Positions 52,644-60,683 of a stretch of DNA of 64,000 bases are shown in pieces. Numbering within the stretch: position 1 is the first letter of the stretch; each line of letters begins with the position of its first letter. Source of the stretch: CAG-238 sp963601575 (GTDB taxonomy: Bacteria; Bacillota; Clostridia; Peptostreptococcales; Anaerovoracaceae); the NCBI GenBank assembly GCA_963601575.1, contig CAVCFO010000004.1:1-64000 (forward strand), in the 5' to 3' direction. The notes under the pieces are model-generated. The model saw only the letters and a program-made list of their open reading frames with translations, searched no databases and was not told the DNA's origin. The position numbers were made by a program, and so were the translations under genes.

Positions 52644-53548
52644 GTCAAAATATCCTCGATCGCTTCATCATCGCCTTGATAATCGCTGATGTTAAACCAT
52701 TTCATGTCCTCGTAGCGCCGAAACCACGTAAGCTGACGTTTTGCCAAATGTCGGCTGTTTTGCTTGATAAGCCTAGTAGCCTCATCGCGGTCATAAAGCC
52801 CGTCAAAAAAGCCGATAATCTCCTTGTAGCCGATCCCTTTCATGGAAATATCCTCCTCGGCAAGCCCCATTTCCAGCAGATTTTCGACTTCCTTAAACAG
52901 TCCTTCTTCTACCATCAGATCAACTCGCAAGTTAATTCTATCATACAGCTCATCTCGGTTTCTCGTCAGCCCAATCAGAACCGCATCATAATCTGTGCAT
53001 TTTTTGCTGCAGTTCGTAAAATCTGTAATCTTGTTTCCCGCAGAAGCCGCTTCGAGGGCGCGGATGACCTTCTTGATATTATTCGGATGTATGCGGTTTG
53101 CCGCTTCCGGATCAAGCTCCCGAAGTTTTCCGTAGATGTACTCAGGCCCGAAAAGCTCCGCTTCCTTTTCAAGGGTTTCCCGCAGCTCGTCATTTTTCTG
53201 TGCGTTGCCAAAATCCATGTCATAGAGCAAGGAATTGAGATAAAGCCCCGTTCCTCCGCTTACTATGGGCGTTTTTCCGCGGGAAAAAATATCCGCAATG
53301 GCGTCTTTAGCCATTTTTGCATATTTTGCCACCGAAAAAGGCTCTTTCGGGTCGATTTCGTCCACCAGATGATGCACCGCCTCGGCACGTTCTTTTGCGG
53401 TGGGCTTTGCGCTTCCGATATTCATGTATTTGTAGAGCTGCATGGAGTCGCAGGAAACGATTTCTCCGTCAAATGCCTTTGCGGCGGCTATTGCATATTT
53501 GGTTTTTCCAACGGCCGTAGGCCCTGCAATTACAATAATTTCTCTCAT
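52625..53548 (-). CDS. miaA: tRNA dimethylallyltransferase MiaA
   Basis: 307 aa. P-loop AGPTAVGKTKYA, substrate block SCDSMQLYKYMNIGSAKP, GGTGLYLNSLL and the C-terminal KRQLTWFRR are standard. Adds an isopentenyl group to A37 of tRNAs reading U-starting codons. Follows mutL by 37 bp, the common mutL-miaA order. Confidence 0.95.
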   Translation of the reverse strand: MREIIVIAGPTAVGKTKYAIAAAKAFDGEIVSCDSMQLYKYMNIGSAKPTAKERAEAVHHLVDEIDPKEPFSVAKYAKMAKDAIADIFSRGKTPIVSGGTGLYLNSLLYDMDFGNAQKNDELRETLEKEAELFGPEYIYGKLRELDPEAANRIHPNNIKKVIRALEAASAGNKITDFTNCSKKCTDYDAVLIGLTRNRDELYDRINLRVDLMVEEGLFKEVENLLEMGLAEEDISMKGIGYKEIIGFFDGLYDRDEATRLIKQNSRHLAKRQLTWFRRYEDMKWFNISDYQGDDEAIEDILTWLRKR

Positions 53549-53585
53549 TTATGGTCATCTCTTTTTAACTTGCTATGTATATATT

Positions 53586-55415
53586 TTATACTCGTTTGAA
53601 CATCTTTTCGAGTTCATATCTTGTAAGTTTGATGAAAGTCGGTCTTCCGTGTGGGCAGCTGAACGGATTGACGCATTTTGCAAGCTCATTGATCAGCGCC
53701 CTGACTTCCTCCATCGAAAGCCTATCGCCCGCTTTTATGGCGGCCTTGCAGGACATCATGATGAGCTTGTCCACAACCACGGTATTTCTGAAATCGGTGG
53801 AAGTATGAACGTTTTCAATAAAATTGTTTATGAAATCCTCCGCCTCCGAAAGCTCCATAAACATTGGAATTTCAGGCACTCTATAGGTGTCCGGACCGAA
53901 TTCGTCAATGGTAAATCCCATGGCATTCAAGGCTTTTAACCAGCCGTCTTTATCGTGCGCAGCCGAAAGCGAAGTATTGATGATCAGCGGGCTGAGAAGC
54001 GGCTGTCTCATTTTTTCGGCGGCATCGTATTCAGAAACAAGTTTTTCGTAGAAAATCCTTTCCTGCGCGGCGTGCTGGTCGATCAAATAGAAATTATCAT
54101 CGTCTGCCGCGGTAATATAGGTGTCAAAAAGCACTCCGGTCACCTTTATTTCGGTGATGTCAAAGGGTCTTGCGGCAGGGGCGGCAATTTCTATTTCCGG
54201 CTTCGCAGGTTCTGCGGCGGCGTCTAGATTGTCAGGCATTTCTGCTGCGGGAGCCTCTTTTCCTGCTGCCGGCGCTTCATCTTTGAGCGCTACAGGTTCA
54301 TTGCTTCTGAGAGTTGACAATAAGCTTTTTATGTCAACTTGCTCGCGAACTTCGCTTCTTCCGGAATTTTCGACAAAATTTTGCGATGAAAAAATATCAT
54401 TCTTGAAAAGATTTCCCGCGTCCACCACTGCTTCTTTTGTAGCAAGAGCCTGCCGTATTCCCCGGGAAATAAAATCCGAAATAAGGGCTTCGTCGTCAAA
54501 GCGCACTTCCCTTTTGTTTGGATGAATATTTACATCCAGCGTACCCGAATCGACCTCAAGGAAAAGATAGGCAACGGGATATCTTCCCTCAAACAGCCTT
54601 TCCTTATAACCGGCGGTGACGCCTTTTTCCATGACCTTGCTGCTTACAACTCTGCCGTTTACAAAGAAAATCTGACTGCCTCTTGTGGTTTTGCTCATGG
54701 CAGGAGTTGAAATATATCCCGCAAGGGAAAGCCCATTATCCGAATAGGATACCGGCACCATGTTCTTTGCGTCTACATCATGATAAATCCTGATTATTGT
54801 ATTCAGGCGGTTTCCGTCACCTTGGGTGGTAAAAAGAACCTTGCCGTTATTTATAAGGCAGAATCTTATATTCTTGTAAGCAAGCGCCATCTGCGAGACA
54901 AAATCTATTATCAGCCCGCTTTCGGCGCTGTCGCTTTTCATAAACTTCAGCCTTGCCGGTGTGTTATAAAATAAATCTGTAATCACAATAGTAGTTCCGT
55001 TTGGACAGCCCGTCTGCTCGGTTCTTACAGGCATTCCGCCCCGTATAGTAAACCTCGTTCCCGTCTTTGAATCCGCCGTTTTTGTGATAAGCTCGCACAT
55101 GGTTACGGCAGCGATGGAGGCAAGGGCTTCTCCCCTAAATCCAAGGGTTTCGATGGCGTCTAGGTCCTTTACGGAAGAAATCTTGCTTGTGGCATGACGC
55201 AAAAAAGCCCTATCGGCTTCTTCACGGGGGATGCCGCATCCATTATCGGTAACCCTTATATAGGACTTTCCGCCCTTTTTAATCTCCACGGTAACCGAAC
55301 TCGCCCCCGCGTCGATGGAGTTTTCCACAAGCTCCTTTACAATTGATACGGGTCTTTCGATGACCTCTCCTGCGGCAATCTTATCGGCAATCGCCTTATC
55401 CAAAACTCTTATCAT
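53586..55415 (-). CDS. mutL: DNA mismatch repair protein MutL
   Basis: 609 aa. GHKL ATPase N-terminus (ENSIDAGASSVTVEI, DNGCGI, LGFRGEALASI), an Ala/Pro/Glu-rich linker (about 385-425) and a C-terminal endonuclease domain with DQHAAQERIFYE (the DQHA-x2-E-x4-E metal site), SCKAAIKAGD and CPHGRP. The intact metal motif marks the nicking type of MutL found in bacteria without MutH. Its ATG overlaps the stop of the GDPD gene (ATGA), while mutS lies 5 kb upstream. Confidence 0.96.
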   Translation of the reverse strand: MIRVLDKAIADKIAAGEVIERPVSIVKELVENSIDAGASSVTVEIKKGGKSYIRVTDNGCGIPREEADRAFLRHATSKISSVKDLDAIETLGFRGEALASIAAVTMCELITKTADSKTGTRFTIRGGMPVRTEQTGCPNGTTIVITDLFYNTPARLKFMKSDSAESGLIIDFVSQMALAYKNIRFCLINNGKVLFTTQGDGNRLNTIIRIYHDVDAKNMVPVSYSDNGLSLAGYISTPAMSKTTRGSQIFFVNGRVVSSKVMEKGVTAGYKERLFEGRYPVAYLFLEVDSGTLDVNIHPNKREVRFDDEALISDFISRGIRQALATKEAVVDAGNLFKNDIFSSQNFVENSGRSEVREQVDIKSLLSTLRSNEPVALKDEAPAAGKEAPAAEMPDNLDAAAEPAKPEIEIAAPAARPFDITEIKVTGVLFDTYITAADDDNFYLIDQHAAQERIFYEKLVSEYDAAEKMRQPLLSPLIINTSLSAAHDKDGWLKALNAMGFTIDEFGPDTYRVPEIPMFMELSEAEDFINNFIENVHTSTDFRNTVVVDKLIMMSCKAAIKAGDRLSMEEVRALINELAKCVNPFSCPHGRPTFIKLTRYELEKMFKRV

Positions 55416-56407
55416 TTCGCTACCCCTTGCATAACCGTGCGAGCAACATTGGGATAATCCGTCATTATGCAGTCCGCGCCGATTGATATGAGATATTCCA
55501 TATCTTTTTCTTCATCGATTGTCCAGTATTGAACCGCAATATTGTTCTTGTGAGCGTAGTTAATAACGGTGGTCGTGCCTAAATTTACATATTTGGATTC
55601 TTTTGCATTTGCGAAAGGAATCTGCAAAACTCCGAATTTCGCAGAATAGTCATCCTTATCCAGCATCGCCGCTATATAAAAGTCCAGCACCTCCGAAGCG
55701 TGTGCCCCGCGAATCAAATCCGGATATGCCTCGTCTTTGTAGTCCGAAACATCTCCGTTGAAAGAGCCGAAAGCCACCTTGTCAACGATATCATATTTAA
55801 CCAAAGTCTCATAAAGAATGTCAACGCATTTCATCCCAACTTCGCCGGAATCCTTAACTTCGATTATGTAGCGGTAATCTCCCGCCTCAGTAAGATATGC
55901 CAAAGCCTCATCAAGGCTCAATATTTTAAGATCCTCCGGCACATCTTCGCCATGCAGGTCCTTATAGGGGCTGCTGCCGTCGTCTGCGGTAAATCCGGCG
56001 CCCATGTTGAGCTGCCTAAGCTCCTCATAGGTTTTATCGCCGGGAGTTACATCTTCTTTGCCAAAAACATACACGCTGTCTGTGACCCTGTCGAGATTTC
56101 CATCGTGGAAAAGCACCGGAACGCCGTCCGATGTCATGTGCAAGTCAAATTCAAAAACATCAGGATTATATTCTTCATTTTCAACGCACCCGCGAAAAGC
56201 CATCAAAGTGTTTTCGGGCAAAACCCCCGCGCCGCTTCTATGGGCTGCAATTTGGATGATTTCGCTGACAAAAGGATTTGATGTGCTATATTTTTCAACG
56301 TTTTCCGGCGACGACCTGTGAAAATACATTCCCGCCGCCGTAGCTGCCAAAACAAGCACTATGATAAAAATTGCGATTATGACTCTTTCAATGATTTTCT
56401 TTGCCAT
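55412..56407 (-). CDS. Membrane-anchored glycerophosphodiester phosphodiesterase
   Basis: 331 aa. One N-terminal membrane helix (about 9-27) followed by an extracytoplasmic GDPD barrel. Catalytic and metal residues: AAHRSGAGVLPENT (His-Arg), DVFEFDLHMTSDG (Glu, Asp) and LFHDGNLDR (His), with YIIEVKD later. Splits glycerophosphodiesters to glycerol-3-phosphate, possibly from lipids or teichoic acid. Translationally coupled to mutL, though no functional link is known. Between residues 35 and 55 lies the Ser/Asn-rich stalk. Confidence 0.9.
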   Translation of the reverse strand: MAKKIIERVIIAIFIIVLVLAATAAGMYFHRSSPENVEKYSTSNPFVSEIIQIAAHRSGAGVLPENTLMAFRGCVENEEYNPDVFEFDLHMTSDGVPVLFHDGNLDRVTDSVYVFGKEDVTPGDKTYEELRQLNMGAGFTADDGSSPYKDLHGEDVPEDLKILSLDEALAYLTEAGDYRYIIEVKDSGEVGMKCVDILYETLVKYDIVDKVAFGSFNGDVSDYKDEAYPDLIRGAHASEVLDFYIAAMLDKDDYSAKFGVLQIPFANAKESKYVNLGTTTVINYAHKNNIAVQYWTIDEEKDMEYLISIGADCIMTDYPNVARTVMQGVAK

Positions 56408-56416
56408 AGCTACCTC

Positions 56417-56893
56417 TTATTTTTCCTGAATCTCCTTGCCGGTCATGTGTTCGATGGTAATGGCAAAAAGCTGCACCGCTTTCAAATCTTCGGCAATTTC
56501 CTCGTCAGCCTCAGCTTCCGACGGATAGTATTTCATTGCAAATGCCTTGAGCTTCGGTACAAGATCTTCCCTTGACACTGCCTCCGCTTTGCCAAAGCAA
56601 ACCGCGCTCCTCACATAAGGCGCCCATTCAAGATCCCTAATCTCCGGCTCTCCGAAGACCGTAAAGCAAACCTTTGGATTCCGTTTTATCGAATCGACCT
56701 TGTGTCCTGCCAGCGCCGAATGAAAATAGATTTTGTTTTCCCCTTCGTTATACAGGTAGTTGATGGGAATTGCATAGGGATAGTCCTCGTCCCCCGACAG
56801 GGCAAGCACTCCGCGTCTACCCTCTTTTAATAATTTAACTGTATCTTCTGTTGAAATCGACCGCTTCTCTGCACGGCGCATTTTTCTGAACAT
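56417..56893 (-). CDS. Pyridoxamine 5'-phosphate oxidase family flavin-binding protein (NimA-like)
   Basis: 158 aa from ATG 56893, chosen for AGAGG seven bases upstream over an earlier in-frame ATG. FMN-binding split barrel: KLLKEGRRGVLAL, PYAIPINYLYN, YFHSALAGHKVDSI and KVCFTVFG are typical of the subgroup that includes the nitroimidazole resistance protein NimA. It probably reduces or binds a flavin-linked substrate; the actual one is unknown. Lies 10 bp upstream of the GDPD gene. Confidence 0.85.
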   Translation of the reverse strand: MFRKMRRAEKRSISTEDTVKLLKEGRRGVLALSGDEDYPYAIPINYLYNEGENKIYFHSALAGHKVDSIKRNPKVCFTVFGEPEIRDLEWAPYVRSAVCFGKAEAVSREDLVPKLKAFAMKYYPSEAEADEEIAEDLKAVQLFAITIEHMTGKEIQEK

Positions 56894-56964
56894 AGTTTTA
56901 CCTCTTTTCTTATCATATTTCATTTTATATTTCATTGTCGTTGTTCAATGCTATTAGCTCGGAA

Positions 56965-57945
56965 TCACTTGGTTTCTGGGCTGGTTAGCAACCTTTTATA
57001 TGCATCCATCTCGCTATCTTTGAAACAGCAGAAATAGATGTCCATAACATAATCCTTATGAGCGTCCAACCACTGAACGGCAGTTAGAAAGGATATCTTT
57101 GCTGCTTCGTCAATTGGATAACCGTATGCCCCTGTTGATATTCCCGGAAACGCTATGCTTTTGCAGCCATTTTGAAAGGCAAGCTCTAACGAATTGTAAT
57201 AGCAATCGGAAAGCTCTTTCGCATCATTCTGGCTTCCGCAATAAATTGGGCCAACCGTGTGAATAATAAGGTTTGCGTTTGTGATATTATAAGATTTGGT
57301 AATTTTCGCCTCTCCTGTGTTGCATCCATTCAATTTTTTGCACTCCGCCAGCAGTTCCGAACCGGCTGCCCTATGTATTGCTCCATCAACACCACCACCG
57401 CCGAGCAAGCTCTTATTCGCAGCATTTACGATGGCATCAACTTGCATATCCACAACGCTGCCTTTAACGAATTCGATATGTGACTTTGGCCTGTATTGCA
57501 TGATAACATCACACATCTGTTTTGAAAGCATGAGCTTTTTATCCCAAGGGTTTATTATATATCCTAGGCACTTTTCCCAATTTACAACAGCTTCAATAAG
57601 GTCTTTAAGCGGTTGATTAATACGCGAAGAGTCCTCGCCCTTTTTTATTTCTTCTTCAGAGGTAAATACCGGAATAAAATATTCTCCCTTTTCATTGACC
57701 ACTAAATGGCGAAACTTGATAGCTATTGGTTCTTCACTTGTAAAAGTATCTCCGACGCTGACATTCCATGGATCGCCTATCATCTGCACCATTGCTTCAG
57801 GCGTTTCGATTGGAACAATCACCTGCATTTCATTTGCGAACCCGTCAAGAAGTGCGTTAAATATAGGTTCCGGAGCTGCTTCTTCTCCACCGTAGTACCA
57901 GTTAAAAATCGCTTTTTCGACTTTCTTTGCAAAAATATCTTCCAT
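56965..57945 (-). CDS. SseB domain-macrodomain fusion protein (putative ADP-ribose hydrolase)
   Basis: 326 aa. Residues about 1-145 resemble an SseB N-terminal domain (IPIETPEAMVQMIGDPW, FIPVFTSEEEI). Residues about 155-320 are a MacroD-like macrodomain: VDAIVNAANKSLLGGGGVDG AIHRAAG (174-195), TGEAKITKSYN and FPGISTGAYGYP, with Asn, Asp and Gly-loop residues of active ADP-ribosyl hydrolases. It probably removes ADP-ribose from proteins or nucleic acids or binds its derivatives; the SseB half may pick the target. AGGAG ribosome site. Neighbours are a UDG-like gene and a Fic gene further on. Confidence 0.88.
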   Translation of the reverse strand: MEDIFAKKVEKAIFNWYYGGEEAAPEPIFNALLDGFANEMQVIVPIETPEAMVQMIGDPWNVSVGDTFTSEEPIAIKFRHLVVNEKGEYFIPVFTSEEEIKKGEDSSRINQPLKDLIEAVVNWEKCLGYIINPWDKKLMLSKQMCDVIMQYRPKSHIEFVKGSVVDMQVDAIVNAANKSLLGGGGVDGAIHRAAGSELLAECKKLNGCNTGEAKITKSYNITNANLIIHTVGPIYCGSQNDAKELSDCYYNSLELAFQNGCKSIAFPGISTGAYGYPIDEAAKISFLTAVQWLDAHKDYVMDIYFCCFKDSEMDAYKRLLTSPETK

Positions 57946-58010
57946 ATAGCTCCTTCCTTTTTGGTTGTCTTCTCAGATAGTACATTTATAAGTGTAAGCA
58001 TGTTTTCGCA

Positions 58011-58847
58011 TTAAATTGATTCAAGCAGTTTGATCCTTTTCCAGTCATTTAATTGTATATTTAAAGGTCTATTCTTGTTAGAATATGCTCCGGGATGAAA
58101 GACCGGATATACTGGAATACTTTTCATTTGGGAATCTGAAAATGACAGTTCAAATCGGCATTTAGATACAAAGTCTGAGTAATTCATTCTTTTGATTGAT
58201 TTTTCTGACGATATTTCAATCAAGTGAATCTTTGCATTTTCGCAATATCCGAATGCGTTAAACACTTTTTCTCCAAGAGCAATAATAAGCTTAGGTTGAA
58301 TTATCGAAATAAGTTTTCCCATATATCTATTGGCGCAGATATAAAACCAGGCGTCGTTTGCTTTCCCTGAAGTCTTGTTTTTTCGGTAACAACATGCTAA
58401 ATTTGTGAAATATAGCTTATCATTTTGCTCTCCTAAATTAATGCCAAATATTTCTTTAAACAGATAAAACAAATTTGCATCTGTGGGACTATTCCATTTT
58501 CGTTGCGCATCCTCTTTTGTTTGAATTTTATTATCTCTCCACCGGCTTGAATTTTGAGGTAATTGAATATTATCAACATTACCATAATCCTGACCTATCA
58601 GCATAATTTCCGCATTCAAACTTCCCTGCCAGCAATTCCAACGATTCACATATATTCCATCAATAGAGTATACTAAAGATGTGTCTAAAGGCAGCCCATG
58701 TGTATCATTTAGCAAACATTCCCCGTTTTCATCAAAAGACGGCATTTTAATGTGCTCACAGCAATGACACATACTTATTTGGTTAATTAGCTTTATGTAC
58801 TTTTGTTCTTTTTCCGTTAACATAATATTATCTTTTATTGTTTTCAA
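58011..58847 (-). CDS. Uracil-DNA glycosylase superfamily-like protein
   Basis: 278 aa from TTG 58847, or 270 from ATG 58823; neither has a strong ribosome site. Motif A LIGQDYGN (82-90 region) and C-terminal HPGAYSNKNRP (about 257) are positioned as motifs 1 and 2 of UDG-fold proteins, with LIIALGEKVF between them. Cys at 27, 29, 30, 44 and 72 could hold a metal or Fe-S cluster as in family 4 enzymes, though the spacing differs. It may excise bases or act on free nucleotides. Its composition is clearly richer in A and T than its neighbours, suggesting later acquisition. Confidence 0.72.
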   Translation of the reverse strand: MKTIKDNIMLTEKEQKYIKLINQISMCHCCEHIKMPSFDENGECLLNDTHGLPLDTSLVYSIDGIYVNRWNCWQGSLNAEIMLIGQDYGNVDNIQLPQNSSRWRDNKIQTKEDAQRKWNSPTDANLFYLFKEIFGINLGEQNDKLYFTNLACCYRKNKTSGKANDAWFYICANRYMGKLISIIQPKLIIALGEKVFNAFGYCENAKIHLIEISSEKSIKRMNYSDFVSKCRFELSFSDSQMKSIPVYPVFHPGAYSNKNRPLNIQLNDWKRIKLLESI

Positions 58848-58938
58848 ACTGTGATTTAATGTCTTACAATTATAACATTTAATGCAGATAATTTAAACCT
58901 GTTTTGACATTTTTCCGCAGACATCACTATATTATGTT

Positions 58939-59403
58939 TCACTTGTCCTGTGTTTGCTGTATATAGTCCAAAAAGTTTTGGCATCCCTCGGCAATATCAT
59001 CATAGGTCACATCGAAATTCCCTGTGTACCACGGGTCTGCAATGTCTCTTGAGTTTTTGGAAAAGTCAAGGAGCCTGCGCACCTTACCGTCAGTGTCGCT
59101 ACCTATGATTCTCATGAGATTTCTGCGGTTGTTTTCATCCATAATCAGTAAATAGTCAAAATGATCATAATCTGCCTTTGTCACTTGCCGAGCGCGGTGA
59201 TTTCCGCAAGGAATTCCCATCTCTGCCAGCTTGCGGCGAGTGCCTTGGTGGACGCCATTTCCGATTTCCTCCCGGCTTGTGGCTGCCGAATCGACCTCAA
59301 ACCGTTCTGACAGTCCCGCTCTTTTTATCATATCTTCAAACACATATTGCGCCATCGTGCTGCGGCAGATGTTGCCGTGGCAGATGAATAATATTTTTAT
59401 CAC
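58939..59403 (-). CDS. Low-molecular-weight protein tyrosine phosphatase
   Basis: 154 aa, GTG start with AAGGAGG nine bases upstream. P-loop CHGNICRS (Cys8 to Ser15; C-x5-R-S) and the general acid in DPWYTGNFD are both intact, so it is active. Such enzymes dephosphorylate tyrosine kinases of capsule synthesis or arginine phosphate; no cognate kinase is in the window. Confidence 0.93.
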   Translation of the reverse strand: MIKILFICHGNICRSTMAQYVFEDMIKRAGLSERFEVDSAATSREEIGNGVHQGTRRKLAEMGIPCGNHRARQVTKADYDHFDYLLIMDENNRRNLMRIIGSDTDGKVRRLLDFSKNSRDIADPWYTGNFDVTYDDIAEGCQNFLDYIQQTQDK

Positions 59404-59480
59404 CGGTATCGTCCTCCTTGTAGCTTCAAATACATAAAACGAGTAGTAAAAGCACCGACGATTTCACTACTCGAAAAAAT

Positions 59481-59552
59481 TTAAATTAACTCCGGAGCAT
59501 TCAGTTCCTCTGAAAATAGGGCTTTGAATTTTTTGCTCTCACTTCTTGCCAT
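59481..59552 (-). CDS. Tiny ORF B (23 aa), overlapping tiny ORF A
   Basis: Encodes a charged 23-residue peptide beginning MARSESKKFKALFSEEL. Its ATG overlaps the stop of ORF A (TAATG) and AAGGAG lies 11 bases upstream within ORF A, so translation would be coupled. No family is recognised. Could be a fragment of a longer lost gene. Confidence 0.4.
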   Translation of the reverse strand: MARSESKKFKALFSEELNAPELI

Positions 59553-59638
59553 TAGGCTATGCTCTCCTTTCCGGCATAATGATACAGCACATCTTCTTCG
59601 ATTTTTTGTTCATTCAGTTTTATTTCCACTTTCAGCAT
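59552..59638 (-). CDS. Tiny ORF A (28 aa)
   Basis: Encodes MLKVEIKLNEQKIEEDVLYH followed by eight residues. The start resembles the first strand of small clostridial proteins beginning MKVEIRLNEQKI, so it may be a truncated relative. It has AGGTG upstream of the ATG and a clear promoter (59699-59728), and it is read in the same direction as the phosphatase downstream. Confidence 0.45.
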   Translation of the reverse strand: MLKVEIKLNEQKIEEDVLYHYAGKESIA

Positions 59639-59883
59639 ATCCGCACCTGCCTTTAGTTATTTTTTATTGAATTTATTTTAAGTACAAGTCACAAGTTAAT
59701 TATACAACATCTAAAACAAAACTTCCAATTGAAATTTTAAGCATACAACTTAACTGATTTTTTATTGCCCTGACTGCAGAAAAGGAATAATATCAACCCT
59801 ATCGGAACAATACTACCTATATATAATTGAGCAATGCGGAAGCACTGCCCTTTTGCCACCGCCCGCGTAATAAGAATTCCCAA
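59639..59883. other. AT-rich intergenic region downstream of fic
   Basis: About 245 bp, strongly AT-rich. It contains the promoter of the tiny ORFs (59699-59728) and a small stem GCAATGC/GCACTGC (about 59834-59848) that may mark the end of the fic message, without a T tract. No gene is seen. Confidence 0.6.
59699..59728 (-). promoter_or_regulatory. Promoter of the tiny ORF pair
   Basis: On the minus strand TTGGAA (59728-59723), 18-bp spacer, TATAAT (59704-59699), about 60 bp before ORF A. Confidence 0.6.
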
Positions 59884-60618
59884 TTAATATCCAATTCTGA
59901 AATAGTCAAGGTATGTCTTGAATTTATCCTGGGCGGCAAGGCAGGTATCCCCCAAATAGCCTTTTTCGCGATTCCACTCTTTGAGCCCGCGATAATAGAA
60001 CAGTTTCAGCTCATCTTCTATGATAAAAGGAACAATCTTATTTTTTAGGCATTCTTTGAACATAATCAGTCTGCCGACTCGCCCATTTCCATCTTGGAAT
60101 GGGTGGATTTTTTCAAATTTCACATGAAAATCCAAGATATCCTCAAAAGTTTTGGCGTCCTTGGAATTGTATTCGAGAAGCAGTTTTCGCATTTTGACCG
60201 AAACTTCTTCGGGAAGCGCCGTCTCCTCTCCTCCGACTTCGTTAGGAATCTTTTTATATTCTCCTACGCAAAACCAGTCCTTCCCTGCATCCGCTGTCCC
60301 GGTTTTTAAGGTTGAATGAAGCTCCTTTATGAGTTCTTCCGTTAATTGCAAGTTTGCGCCGTCGATGATCCTGTCTATACACCGAAAATGGTTTACCGTT
60401 TCCAATATATCGTCTACCTTTAGGGCTTCGTTTTCGGTTCCGACGGTATTTGTTTCAAAAATATATCTTGTCTGGTCGTGGGTTAGCCGGCTGCCCTCCA
60501 TGTGATTTGAATTGTAGGTCAGCTCAATTTGAACTTTGTGATAAATGCCACCGGAATATTTATTTTTCTTTTCCTCTTGCAAAATTTCAAGCAGAGTAAC
60601 AGGCTGCTTCTTATCCAT
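59884..60618 (-). CDS. Fic family AMP-transferase-like protein
   Basis: 244 aa. The Fic motif HPFQDGNGR (172-180) is canonical, so the fold should transfer AMP (or a related group) from a nucleotide to a target hydroxyl. An inhibitory motif, SNHMEG (37-42, S-x3-E-G), lies at the N-terminus, which makes this a class II, self-inhibited Fic protein that needs no separate antitoxin. AGGAG precedes the ATG. It lies 65 bp after mutS in the same direction and may be read from the mutS message. Confidence 0.92.
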   Translation of the reverse strand: MDKKQPVTLLEILQEEKKNKYSGGIYHKVQIELTYNSNHMEGSRLTHDQTRYIFETNTVGTENEALKVDDILETVNHFRCIDRIIDGANLQLTEELIKELHSTLKTGTADAGKDWFCVGEYKKIPNEVGGEETALPEEVSVKMRKLLLEYNSKDAKTFEDILDFHVKFEKIHPFQDGNGRVGRLIMFKECLKNKIVPFIIEDELKLFYYRGLKEWNREKGYLGDTCLAAQDKFKTYLDYFRIGY

Positions 60619-60683
60619 TTTGTTTTCTCCTAATTATTTCTTCTTCTCCATCGCCGAAAGTAAGAAATGCCCCATATATTTTA

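Noticed and set aside
52676..53599. 307-codon open frame on the plus strand
   Set aside because: Mirror of miaA on the other strand; no domain and no ribosome site.
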